Assembly: GCA_023433205.1 (NCBI GenBank)
Contig: JAEZDS010000224.1
Span: 1 to 26,717, forward strand
Direction: 5' to 3'
Source: Bacteroidota bacterium
GTDB taxonomy: Bacteria > Bacteroidota > Bacteroidia > B-17B0 > Aurantibacillaceae
Length of the DNA: 26,717 nt
Part shown: positions 1 to 7,187 of the stretch, one piece after another
How positions within the stretch are numbered: the stretch's first letter is position 1
Layout of the letters: each line of letters starts with the position of its first letter
Notes under the pieces: model-generated
What the model was told of the DNA's origin: nothing
The model's input: the letters and a program-made list of their open reading frames with translations, nothing else
Database searches by the model: none
Position numbers and translations under genes: made by a program

Positions 1-24
1 CAATAATATACCAAGATAGAACGG

Positions 25-411
25 TTAGATCCCGCTCACAGCAGCTTTTTCATCCACACTCATAATTCCATCGTGATTTACATCCCCGTAAACTGTATCG
101 GGAATAAAATAATGGGCCGTAACATAACTGATCAGGAACAAAGCGCTCAATAAAAAAGCGGTAAGATTTAGTTTTTTGTGCAGCTGTATGTTGCCACGGC
201 GAATAGCCCGGTATGAGAACACAAGCAATATGGCGCAGCTTCCATTCAAAAAAGCATTTAAGGTTGGAAGATTGTAAATAAACCCGGGGACGGCTTCTGG
301 TACCCCCAGGACTTTTTTATTGAGTCCGAGCACCGCAGCGCAAATCAATACCGTAGTGCCATAAATGATCCACTTGATGGCTTTTTCGTTGGAGGTCGTT
401 ATTGAGGTCAT
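25..411 (-). CDS. DUF420 (CtaM/YozB-like) membrane protein, ended by an early stop
   Basis: Small integral membrane protein with three predicted membrane helices at about residues 14-32, 50-70 and 84-104. His78 and His100 lie where DUF420 proteins carry conserved histidines. Members such as Staphylococcus CtaM help mature haem-copper oxidases, so a role in cytochrome oxidase assembly is inferred. The protein has 128 residues, while the family is usually nearer 180. Residues 110-121 (DVNHDGIMSVDE) form a 12-position EF-hand or dockerin-like calcium-loop pattern between helices. After the TAA at 25-27 the same frame reads PFYLGILL to the window edge, which resembles the start of the missing fourth helix. 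The gene may therefore be a pseudogene by a nonsense change, or the stop may be a sequence error. It lies downstream of fabI on the same strand, 102 bp away. Confidence 0.7.
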   Translation of the reverse strand: MTSITTSNEKAIKWIIYGTTVLICAAVLGLNKKVLGVPEAVPGFIYNLPTLNAFLNGSCAILLVFSYRAIRRGNIQLHKKLNLTAFLLSALFLISYVTAHYFIPDTVYGDVNHDGIMSVDEKAAVSGI

Positions 412-440
412 GGGTTTGGTTGCAACTGCTTGCCGCTCGT

Positions 441-480
441 GATCAGAGGAACCTGTGTTTTACCTATGTTCCTGCTGATC
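441..480. terminator. Inverted repeat between fabI and the DUF420 gene
   Basis: GATCAGAGGAAC at 441-452 pairs with GTTCCTGCTGATC at 468-480. This gives a 12-bp stem with one bulged base and a 15-nt loop. It lies just downstream of the fabI stop on the minus strand. No T-run follows on either strand, so it could be an attenuator, an mRNA-end structure or a weak terminator. Confidence 0.35.
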
Positions 481-513
481 CTGTGTTGTTAAATATTGAA
501 CTACATCCGGCGA

Positions 514-1329
514 CTACTTCCCTATCACCTTATCCAGCTGCTCCTGGCTCACCCCGGTCATTGAGTAGCCTCCATCATGGAAAAGGTTCTGCATAGTAAC
601 CATTTTTGTAAGATCGCTAAACAGGCTGATACAATAATTCGCGCAGTCCTCAGCGCTTGCATTTCCCAACGGCGATTGCAGCCCAGCGAACTCATAAAAT
701 TCATGGAAACCTTTTATGCCACTTCCGGCAGTGGTTTTTGTGGGCGACTGCGAAACCGTGTTGATCCGCACCTTCTTCTCTTTGCCGTAATGATATCCGA
801 AGGTGCGCGCTATACTCTCAAGCATGGCTTTAAAATCCGCCATGTCAGTATAAAATGGATAAGCCTTTTGCGCGGCTATGTAGGTAAGCGCCACCACACT
901 ACCCCACTCATTGATTGCATCGAGCTTGTGTGCAACCGCAAGCATCTTATGAAACGAAAGCGCCGACACATCGAACCCTTTGTTTACGTAATCATAATTA
1001 AGAGAGGTGTATGGGATGTTCTTTCGAATGTTAACACTCATTCCAATAGAATGTAAAACAAAATCGATTTTACCCCCCAGGTGCGACATCGACTCATTGT
1101 AAAGCTTTTCTATCTCTTCCACACTGGTGGCATCGGCTGGAATTATTTTAGAGCCGGTCTTATCCGCAAGCTTGTTGATCTCGCCCATCCGCATAGCGAT
1201 CGGCGCGTTACTCAACACAAAGGTTGCCCCTTCTTCGTGTGCCCGTTGCGCTACTTTCCAGGCTATACTGTTTTCGTCAAGGGCCCCGGTGATTATTCCC
1301 CTTTTTCCTTCTAAAAGATTATATGCCAT
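514..1329 (-). CDS. fabI: Enoyl-[acyl-carrier-protein] reductase (NADH), FabI
   Basis: Catalyses the last reduction of each cycle of type II fatty acid synthesis, trans-2-enoyl-ACP to acyl-ACP, in the cytoplasm. It is an SDR-fold protein of 271 residues, the normal length. The N-terminal nucleotide-binding segment TGALDENSIAW lies at residues 14-24 and HSIG at 93-96. The catalytic FabI pattern Tyr-x6-Lys is Tyr160 and Lys167, and a second conserved Tyr (150) sits ten residues earlier, as in E. coli Tyr146/Tyr156. The segment SQSPTKTTAGSGI (193-205) is the variant typical of Bacteroidota FabI rather than the enterobacterial form. The ATG at 1327-1329 sits about 20 nt from a perfect -7 element on the same strand. 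Confidence 0.96.
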   Translation of the reverse strand: MAYNLLEGKRGIITGALDENSIAWKVAQRAHEEGATFVLSNAPIAMRMGEINKLADKTGSKIIPADATSVEEIEKLYNESMSHLGGKIDFVLHSIGMSVNIRKNIPYTSLNYDYVNKGFDVSALSFHKMLAVAHKLDAINEWGSVVALTYIAAQKAYPFYTDMADFKAMLESIARTFGYHYGKEKKVRINTVSQSPTKTTAGSGIKGFHEFYEFAGLQSPLGNASAEDCANYCISLFSDLTKMVTMQNLFHDGGYSMTGVSQEQLDKVIGK

Positions 1330-1349
1330 TGTGTTTTTTATGAAGAGAA

Positions 1350-1357
1350 CAAATATA
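1350..1357 (-). promoter_or_regulatory. Putative fabI promoter, Bacteroidota -7 element TATATTTG
   Basis: The minus strand reads TATATTTG, an exact TAnnTTTG match, 20 nt before the fabI ATG. No good -33 TTTG is visible at the usual spacing, so the call rests on the -7 element and its position. Confidence 0.45.
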
Positions 1358-1364
1358 GTATTAT

Positions 1365-1372
1365 TACTTTTG
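1365..1372 (+). promoter_or_regulatory. Putative promoter of the GT87-like gene, -7 element TACTTTTG
   Basis: The plus strand reads TACTTTTG, an exact TAnnTTTG match, 75 nt before the GTG at 1448. It is almost back-to-back with the fabI element at 1350-1357, so the two transcripts would diverge from nearly the same spot. No clear -33 element is seen. Confidence 0.35.
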
Positions 1373-1447
1373 GCCTTGCCGCGTCATCAACCTCTCTGAA
1401 CATTAACCTTTACTAAAACACTGAAAAGCAACAAGTCATATTTTACT

Positions 1448-2587
1448 GTGGCATTGATGCTGGTGCTGTTCATGGCGTTGTTCACCAGTTTTCAAAATCT
1501 GCTGGGTGGCGATAACTATTTCTGGTCAAACAACAGGCCTTATACTTACTATAACAACTTTGTGATCTTCAGGCAGTCTTTCTTAAATCTCCTGCATGAC
1601 AAAAATCTTTATGCGCCCCACCTCGACGTTTACGCCGACCTATTCAAATACAGCCCCGCTTTTGCTTTAATGATGGCCCCTTTACAGCTTCTTCCTGTAT
1701 GGGCAGGACTCATTCTTTGGAACCTCGCAGGAGGCCTGCTGATCATACTGGGATTAAAGAGCATTATACCCGATAAAAAGATTTTTTTGTTTTTGTTGGT
1801 GTTGCTGATTCCTGAAACCTTTACCAGCATGAGCAACAGCCAAAGTAACAACCACATTGCAGGCCTCCTTCTTCTTGCTTTTGGCTCCCTTGAAAAAGAC
1901 AGACCTTTCAACGCAGCTTTCTTTGTGATGCTTACGGTCTTCATAAAGTTGTTTACCCTGGTATTTTTGCCACTCCTGATTTTGTATCCACGCAAAGAAA
2001 AAACTGGAGTATGGCTTGTTGTCTGGTTTATTGTGCTTGGTTTTTCCCCGGCCCTGCTAACCGGCCTTGATACACTGTTGTGGCAGTATTCGAACTGGCT
2101 GGAGATGCTCAGAAACGACCATAGTATCTCTACTGGGATTGGATTGCAGGGCCTGGCCGAGGCATTAGGCGGAGTGCCGCTTAACAAAAATCTGGTGCTC
2201 GTTTTTGGGGCTCTTCTCCTCGGGCTGCCTCTTCTGAATATCCGATGCTTCAGCCAGAGTACATTCAGGCATCTTTACTTTGCCCTCACGCTGTTATGGA
2301 TGGTGCTGTTTAATCACAAGGCAGAATCGCCCACTTTTATCATAGTAATGTGTGGGGTAGTTCTTTTTGCTGCTGCACTGAAGTTTAACACAGCGGCAAA
2401 ATTTTTTCTGATCACCTGCACGGTGTTCACCTCCCTTGCTGTCACAGATCTGGTGCCGCATGAAATTCGGAAAACCGTGGTACAACCATATTGTCTCAAG
2501 GCGCTGTTTCCCTCCCTGCTGATGCTGTACCTTGTGGTTTTGCTACTCAGTTACAAGCCCAAACAGCAAATATCAGACACTAAGTAA
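1448..2587 (+). CDS. GT87/DUF2029-like polytopic membrane glycosyltransferase
   Basis: Very hydrophobic protein of about 379 residues with roughly nine or ten predicted membrane helices. The early extracytoplasmic stretch NLYAPHLDVYADLFKYSPAF, followed by MMAPLQLLPVWAGLILWNL, matches the pattern of GT87/DUF2029 enzymes. These use polyprenyl-phosphate sugars to mannosylate or otherwise glycosylate envelope molecules; donor and acceptor here are unknown. The start is uncertain. GTG at 1448 gives the listed protein, but the frame is open back to a TGA at 1397-1399, and the upstream residues (TLKSNKS) look like a cytoplasmic N-terminus. A CTG at 1421 is therefore possible. The 3' end overlaps the 3' end of convergent recN by 15 bp. 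Confidence 0.75.
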   Translation: MALMLVLFMALFTSFQNLLGGDNYFWSNNRPYTYYNNFVIFRQSFLNLLHDKNLYAPHLDVYADLFKYSPAFALMMAPLQLLPVWAGLILWNLAGGLLIILGLKSIIPDKKIFLFLLVLLIPETFTSMSNSQSNNHIAGLLLLAFGSLEKDRPFNAAFFVMLTVFIKLFTLVFLPLLILYPRKEKTGVWLVVWFIVLGFSPALLTGLDTLLWQYSNWLEMLRNDHSISTGIGLQGLAEALGGVPLNKNLVLVFGALLLGLPLLNIRCFSQSTFRHLYFALTLLWMVLFNHKAESPTFIIVMCGVVLFAAALKFNTAAKFFLITCTVFTSLAVTDLVPHEIRKTVVQPYCLKALFPSLLMLYLVVLLLSYKPKQQISDTK

Positions 2588-4228
2588 CTCACGCGCGTTT
2601 TGCAGTGCAGACTCGCCTGGCTTACCGGCGCTGAGCATCTTTGCTATTTCGCGGATCCGTTCGTCGCCCTGCAACTCTTTTATATATGAATTGGTCCTTT
2701 GCCCCTCGTCTTTTTTATACACAAATAAATGGTGCTGTCCCCTGCTGGCCATCTGTGGTAAATGAGTAATAGCAATCACCTGCATCGTAGCGCTCATATT
2801 ATTCAGTATTGCACCAATCCGGGCCGCAACCTCGCCGCTTACCCCGGTATCTATTTCATCGAAAATTATACTTGGCAGCTTTTTAACTTCAGCAAGTAAT
2901 GCCTTCAGGCACAGCATGAGCCGGCTTAGCTCCCCGCCGCTCGCCACCTTCTGCAGCTCGGCAAGCTCAGAACCTTTATTAGCGGAAAACAAAAAGCTCA
3001 CCTGATCAAATCCTGTGAGACCTGGCTCATCAAGATTTTCCACTGCCACTTTAAATGCCGCGTTTGGCATCGACAATTCTCCAAGCATCTGCTTTATTCG
3101 CTTTTCAAGCGCGGGCACCACCGCCTTTCTCTTTTTGCTTAGTTCTTTCGCCAGCTCTCCACACTTGCTGGTGCATTGTTTCACCTGTTTCTGCACGCCG
3201 CTGATCTGTGCCTCAAGACTGCTAAAAGCGAGTAACTTGTTTTCGATCTCTTTTTTGGTTGCAAGAAGCGCCTCTTCACTATCAACCCCGTGTTTCTTCA
3301 TAAGACGGGTAAGTCTGTCGAGCGCCGTATTGGTTTCGTCAAGCCTGGCCGCGTCGAACTGCAGGTCCGTGCCTGCCTTGTTTATTTCCTGGCAGATGTC
3401 CTTTAGTTCAAGGTATACTGAATTTGTACGATCAAGCAGCTGCTGATATTCGCCGCCATACTTTGACAGTGAAGCAAGCGACTGTTTGATCTGCGCCAGC
3501 GCTAACAACACATTGTTCTCGCCCTCATCAAGGGCAGCGCTGCTGCCGGCAAGAACAGACTTGATGGTTTCTGCATTTTCCAGTGTATTGCTCAGGTGTT
3601 TCAGTTCGGCCAGCTTGCCGGGAGCTAACACAAAAACATCGAGCTCTTTAAACAGGAAGTCATAATAGTCAAAATCTTTCCTGCTTTGAACTTCCAATTC
3701 ATGCAGACGTTGGCCTTCTTTTTTTAATCCCTGAAGTTTTTGGAATTCTGCCGTATAGCTGGTGAATAATTCCCTGGTGCCGGCAAATGCATCTACCATG
3801 TCCAGCTGAAAACGGTTCTCGTTCAACATCAGCGTCTGGTGTTGTGAGTGTATGTCAACCAGCATATTTGCAAGCATCTTTAACGTAGCCAGTTGAACGG
3901 CCGTGTCGTTCACAAAACTGCGGGAGCGGCCTTCTGCGCTGATCTCTCTCCTTACGATCACTTTTGCGTCATAATCCAGGTTGTATTCTTCAAAGAAAGG
4001 TCGAAGATCAAGGGTGGACACGTCAAATTCGGCCTCGACTATACATTTTTGCTCTTTGTTATCAAGAACTGAGAGGTCGGCTCTGTTGCCCAGTGCAAGG
4101 CCTAGCGCTTCCAGGAAGATAGATTTCCCTGCACCGGTTTCTCCCGTAATAACAGTAAAGGAGCCGGGAAAACTCACCTCCATTTTCCTGATTAACGCGA
4201 AATTGCTGATATATAGTCTGGTTATCAT
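2573..4228 (-). CDS. recN: DNA repair protein RecN (SMC-like ATPase)
   Basis: Cytoplasmic SMC-family ATPase acting in recombinational repair of double-strand breaks. It has 551 residues, the usual size. Walker A GETGAGKS lies at residues 29-36, the long coiled coil at about 155-380, the ABC signature SGGELSR at 430-436, Walker B IIFDEID at 454-460 and the H-loop THLPQMAS at 488-495. The start ITRLYISNFALI is typical and the ATG at 4226-4228 is the natural start. It is divergent from rpoD across 203 bp and convergent with the GT87-like gene, with a 15-bp overlap at the 3' ends. No SOS (LexA) box is obvious upstream. Confidence 0.96.
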   Translation of the reverse strand: MITRLYISNFALIRKMEVSFPGSFTVITGETGAGKSIFLEALGLALGNRADLSVLDNKEQKCIVEAEFDVSTLDLRPFFEEYNLDYDAKVIVRREISAEGRSRSFVNDTAVQLATLKMLANMLVDIHSQHQTLMLNENRFQLDMVDAFAGTRELFTSYTAEFQKLQGLKKEGQRLHELEVQSRKDFDYYDFLFKELDVFVLAPGKLAELKHLSNTLENAETIKSVLAGSSAALDEGENNVLLALAQIKQSLASLSKYGGEYQQLLDRTNSVYLELKDICQEINKAGTDLQFDAARLDETNTALDRLTRLMKKHGVDSEEALLATKKEIENKLLAFSSLEAQISGVQKQVKQCTSKCGELAKELSKKRKAVVPALEKRIKQMLGELSMPNAAFKVAVENLDEPGLTGFDQVSFLFSANKGSELAELQKVASGGELSRLMLCLKALLAEVKKLPSIIFDEIDTGVSGEVAARIGAILNNMSATMQVIAITHLPQMASRGQHHLFVYKKDEGQRTNSYIKELQGDERIREIAKMLSAGKPGESALQNARELLSV

Positions 4229-4431
4229 GGCCGAAGCGCTAATTTATAAAGGAATCACAAACCGGTACCCATAAACAAACCAGGACTTTCAAACATTTTA
4301 TGTGGCTTTTTGCTCAGTAAAACCTGCAGATTACGCAATTTATTGGTGCTTTGGCCAATTAACAGAAAAACCACCCAACGCGGGCACAATTCCTGCCGTA
4401 AAGGTTATTAAGGAGGAAATCTGAAAGAATT

Positions 4432-5298
4432 ATGAGACAGCTAAAGATCACCAAACAAATCACTAACCGCGAAACAGCCTCGCTTGATATGTACCTGCAG
4501 GATATTGGCAGGGTTGAACTGATTACGGCACAGGAAGAGGTCACACTTGCCCAGAAAATCAAGCAGGGCGATCAGCGTGCCCTTGACAAACTGGTGAAGG
4601 CAAACCTTCGTTTTGTTGTGTCAGTAAGTAAACAATACCAAAACCAGGGCTTAAGTCTGCCCGATCTTATTAATGAGGGCAATTTCGGCCTCATTAAAGC
4701 AGCTCAGCGTTTTGATGAAACAAGAGGCTTTAAATTTATCTCCTATGCCGTGTGGTGGATCCGCCAGAGCATTCTGCAGGCACTTGCAGAACAAAGCCGT
4801 ATAGTAAGGCTTCCTCTGAATAAAATAGGGGCCATTAACAAGATCAACAAAACCATGTCAATGCTGGAACAGGACCTGGAACGCGAACCAAGTTACGATG
4901 AGGTGAGCGAAGTGCTTGACATGCTTCCTCAGGACATCTCAGACACCATGCGCAACAACAGCCGGCACATGAGCATGGATGCTCCTTTGAGCAGCAACGA
5001 AGACGGCGGTACCATGTACGACCTGCTGAAAAACGAAGCCTCTCAAAATCCTGACAAACAGCTTCTGGGCGAAAGTCTGCAGCTTGAGATCTACCGAGCA
5101 CTTAACACCCTTACCGACAGAGAAGCTGATGTAATTAAGTTGTTTTTTGGATTGGGCGGCAAACATCCGCATTCCGTTGAGGAGATAGGAGAGAAGTTTG
5201 ACCTTACACGCGAACGGGTAAGACAAATTAAAGAAAAAGCCGTTCGCCGCCTAAAACACGGCAGCCGTAGCCGCCTTTTAAAGGCATACCTGGGGTAA
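4432..5298 (+). CDS. rpoD: Primary RNA polymerase sigma factor RpoD/SigA, Bacteroidota type
   Basis: Main sigma-70 factor, directing RNA polymerase to housekeeping promoters, including the unusual TAnnTTTG elements of this phylum. It has 288 residues and lacks the long region 1.1 and non-conserved region of proteobacterial RpoD, as is normal for Bacteroidota. Region 1.2 spans about 17-50. Region 2 spans about 53-122, with the core-binding stretch LVKANLRFVV and the -10 recognition motif WWIRQSI at 108-114. Region 3 spans about 130-205. Region 4 ends in a helix-turn-helix at 248-274 (VEEIGEKFDLTRERVRQIKE). An AAGGAGG sits 15 nt before the ATG, further than a working Shine-Dalgarno usually lies. 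The gene has its own terminator immediately downstream. Confidence 0.97.
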   Translation: MRQLKITKQITNRETASLDMYLQDIGRVELITAQEEVTLAQKIKQGDQRALDKLVKANLRFVVSVSKQYQNQGLSLPDLINEGNFGLIKAAQRFDETRGFKFISYAVWWIRQSILQALAEQSRIVRLPLNKIGAINKINKTMSMLEQDLEREPSYDEVSEVLDMLPQDISDTMRNNSRHMSMDAPLSSNEDGGTMYDLLKNEASQNPDKQLLGESLQLEIYRALNTLTDREADVIKLFFGLGGKHPHSVEEIGEKFDLTRERVRQIKEKAVRRLKHGSRSRLLKAYLG

Positions 5299-5318
5299 AA
5301 CCCGCCTATATAAATCAA

Positions 5319-5348
5319 CCCTGCCGGAGGAACCGGCGGGGCTTTTTT
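5319..5348 (+). terminator. Rho-independent terminator of rpoD
   Basis: CCCTGCCGG (5319-5327) pairs with CCGGCGGGG (5333-5341) across a 5-nt loop: nine pairs, one of them G-T. CTTTTTT follows directly. It lies 20 nt after the rpoD stop. Confidence 0.92.
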
Positions 5349-5367
5349 CATCAAAATAGATGGCGCC

Positions 5368-6003
5368 ATGAGAAGTCCTGCACCTTTGATTCCTCTACTG
5401 TTTGTGCTGGCGCAGATTCCCGGCTGCCAAAAAAATGATTTACCTCCGCCTGAGGATAAGATAATTTATCATTCTCCCGAGGTTTCGGTGAATTCTGTAA
5501 GGCACACCGTCAACGATCATTTGTTTCATCCAGAATGCGACAGGCCTGAGCCACTTGACAGTACCGCCTCGGTTACTTTCGGATTCAGCAGGGACGGCGA
5601 AGCTTTTTTCAAAATACTGAGTCGTACTTACACCTCCACCCCGCAGTCCCCGCATCAATGCCCGGCCAATTATCAGATAACCCTCTCGCCTGCAGATCCG
5701 GCAAATCAGATTGCATTTTCAGCTGACGGACCCTGTCTTCGTTTTTTTAATGCGGGTGATGAAATAGACGGCTCAGGCTTGTTCTTTGAATCGTCGCACC
5801 TTAGAAATACCTACAGCGCCCAGCTACCTTTCAACTGCAGTTTCAGTGGCCGCACATTTGTTGGATTTCGTATTATATCGGGCGATAAACTGCTTCTGGG
5901 CTGGATACAGATTGAAAGAACAGAGCACAACGGAATTCGTGTAATTGATCTGGCGGCCAACTTCACCCCCGGCAAATCTATAATCTGTGGGCAAAAGACC
6001 TAA
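5368..6003 (+). CDS. Predicted lipoprotein of unknown function
   Basis: Product of 211 residues with a short lipoprotein signal, PLLFVLAQIPGC, whose lipidated cysteine would be Cys20; the following QKND is charged and polar. The mature part is predicted to be beta-rich and holds five more cysteines (57, 98, 123, 157, 207), possibly paired in the periplasm or at the cell surface. The C-terminal stretch FVGFRIISGDKLLLGWIQIE resembles a beta-hairpin motif seen in many uncharacterised exported proteins of this phylum, but I cannot name a family. It follows the rpoD terminator by 19 bp, so it probably has its own promoter, although no TAnnTTTG is clear. Function unknown. Confidence 0.72.
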   Translation: MRSPAPLIPLLFVLAQIPGCQKNDLPPPEDKIIYHSPEVSVNSVRHTVNDHLFHPECDRPEPLDSTASVTFGFSRDGEAFFKILSRTYTSTPQSPHQCPANYQITLSPADPANQIAFSADGPCLRFFNAGDEIDGSGLFFESSHLRNTYSAQLPFNCSFSGRTFVGFRIISGDKLLLGWIQIERTEHNGIRVIDLAANFTPGKSIICGQKT

Positions 6004-6103
6004 AAGCAGGTGTGTTATCATTGCGCTGTGTGCGGGCCATCCCCCTCTGTTAAACACATATTAAAAGGCCTTTGTTTAGAAGATTTGAGCTTTACGGGCC
6101 AGT

Positions 6104-7186
6104 GTGGTAAAGCTAAAAAGTACTTTTATTTGCGTGATAAGAAATATTTTTTGTGTTTTAGCACTCACCTCATCTCTGCACGCCCAGGAAGATACCGTTA
6201 AGGTTTCGCTTAACCTCGACCCTGAGCAAACCGCCCAGTTAGATTACAACAATGGACTGGCTGCAATGGAGCAGAAAAATTTCTCAGCTGCTGCAGAACT
6301 TTTTAGCCGAAGTCTTGAAATTAAACCTGATTTTGAGAAGGCTTTAAGCAACCGCGCAATTGCTTTTACAAACCTCAAACGATACAACGACGCTCTTAAC
6401 GATATAGGGGAGGCCATAAAATTATCACCAGCTAATGAAGAATATCAATTTAATAAAAGTCTGATCTATGCCGGCATGAATAAAAGAGACAGCCAGGAGG
6501 TTGCGCTCGACAAGTGCCTGGAGCTAAATGGCAATCATCCTGAAGCAGCCTATTACAAAGGTTTGTTGCATTACGAAAAAAAAGAATTTGACAAGGCCAT
6601 TGGATATTACTCTCTGGCCATACTCAACAAGCCAGGATTTGCTTTTGCTTATAACGACAGGGGAAGCGCAAGAAGAGCGAAAGATGAAATCCAGGCAGCT
6701 GTTGCCGATTACGAATCTGCTGTGCTAGCCGACAGCAGCCATGCATTTATCTGGAACAATCTTGGCTCGGCCTATCGTTTAAATGGACAAAGAGATAAAT
6801 CCATTAAGGCTTACAATAAGGCTATAAGCATTCAAAACAACTACCTGATAGCATTAAACAACAGGGGTGTGGCCTATTTTGAGAACGATCAGCTTAAACA
6901 GGCCCAACTAGACTTTGAAGAAGTTCTGAGTATTGACGCAAAAAACTCCAACGCCTATAACAATCTCTCGTCGGTTGCAATAAGAAACAAGGATTACAAA
7001 AAAGCACGTGAACTCGCAGACCGGGCGATAGCACTAGATAAAAAAAACGGGCCCGCCTATTATAACAGAGGAATAGCCAGACAGATGTTAAGAGAAGAAG
7101 AAGGAAGCTGTAATGACTGGAAAACGGCTTTCGAGCTGGGGGTCACCAGCGCCAAACATTTTATTAACGCCAGCTGCCAGAATTGA
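6104..7186 (+). CDS. Exported tetratricopeptide-repeat (TPR) protein
   Basis: Product of 360 residues: a signal peptide (basic start VKLK, hydrophobic core, cleavage likely after LHA at about residue 27) and then about nine TPR units from residue 43 to the end. The repeats show the usual spacing of small and aromatic residues (for example AYNDRGSARRAKDEIQAAVA and AFIWNNLGSAYRLNGQRDKS). TPRs form a superhelical scaffold for protein contacts; the partner is not known. The start GTG at 6104 is the only one giving a basic n-region, and a GTG at 6134 is the alternative. The stop is 1 bp before the ATG of the PorE-like gene, so the two are surely co-transcribed and probably act together in the periplasm. 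Confidence 0.85.
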   Translation: MVKLKSTFICVIRNIFCVLALTSSLHAQEDTVKVSLNLDPEQTAQLDYNNGLAAMEQKNFSAAAELFSRSLEIKPDFEKALSNRAIAFTNLKRYNDALNDIGEAIKLSPANEEYQFNKSLIYAGMNKRDSQEVALDKCLELNGNHPEAAYYKGLLHYEKKEFDKAIGYYSLAILNKPGFAFAYNDRGSARRAKDEIQAAVADYESAVLADSSHAFIWNNLGSAYRLNGQRDKSIKAYNKAISIQNNYLIALNNRGVAYFENDQLKQAQLDFEEVLSIDAKNSNAYNNLSSVAIRNKDYKKARELADRAIALDKKNGPAYYNRGIARQMLREEEGSCNDWKTAFELGVTSAKHFINASCQN

Positions 7187-7187
7187 T

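Noticed and set aside
577..1056. 159-codon open frame opposite fabI
   Set aside because: It is antisense to the well-supported fabI and its translation has no recognisable features.
7005..7010. CACGTG inside the TPR gene as a fourth parS-like site
   Set aside because: The flanks (AAAAG before, AACTC after) do not match the parS arms; likewise the CACGTG at 26680-26685.
7113..7187. N-terminal extension of the PorE-like protein
   Set aside because: It overlaps the TPR gene in another frame and would bury the clear signal peptide beginning at the ATG at 7188.
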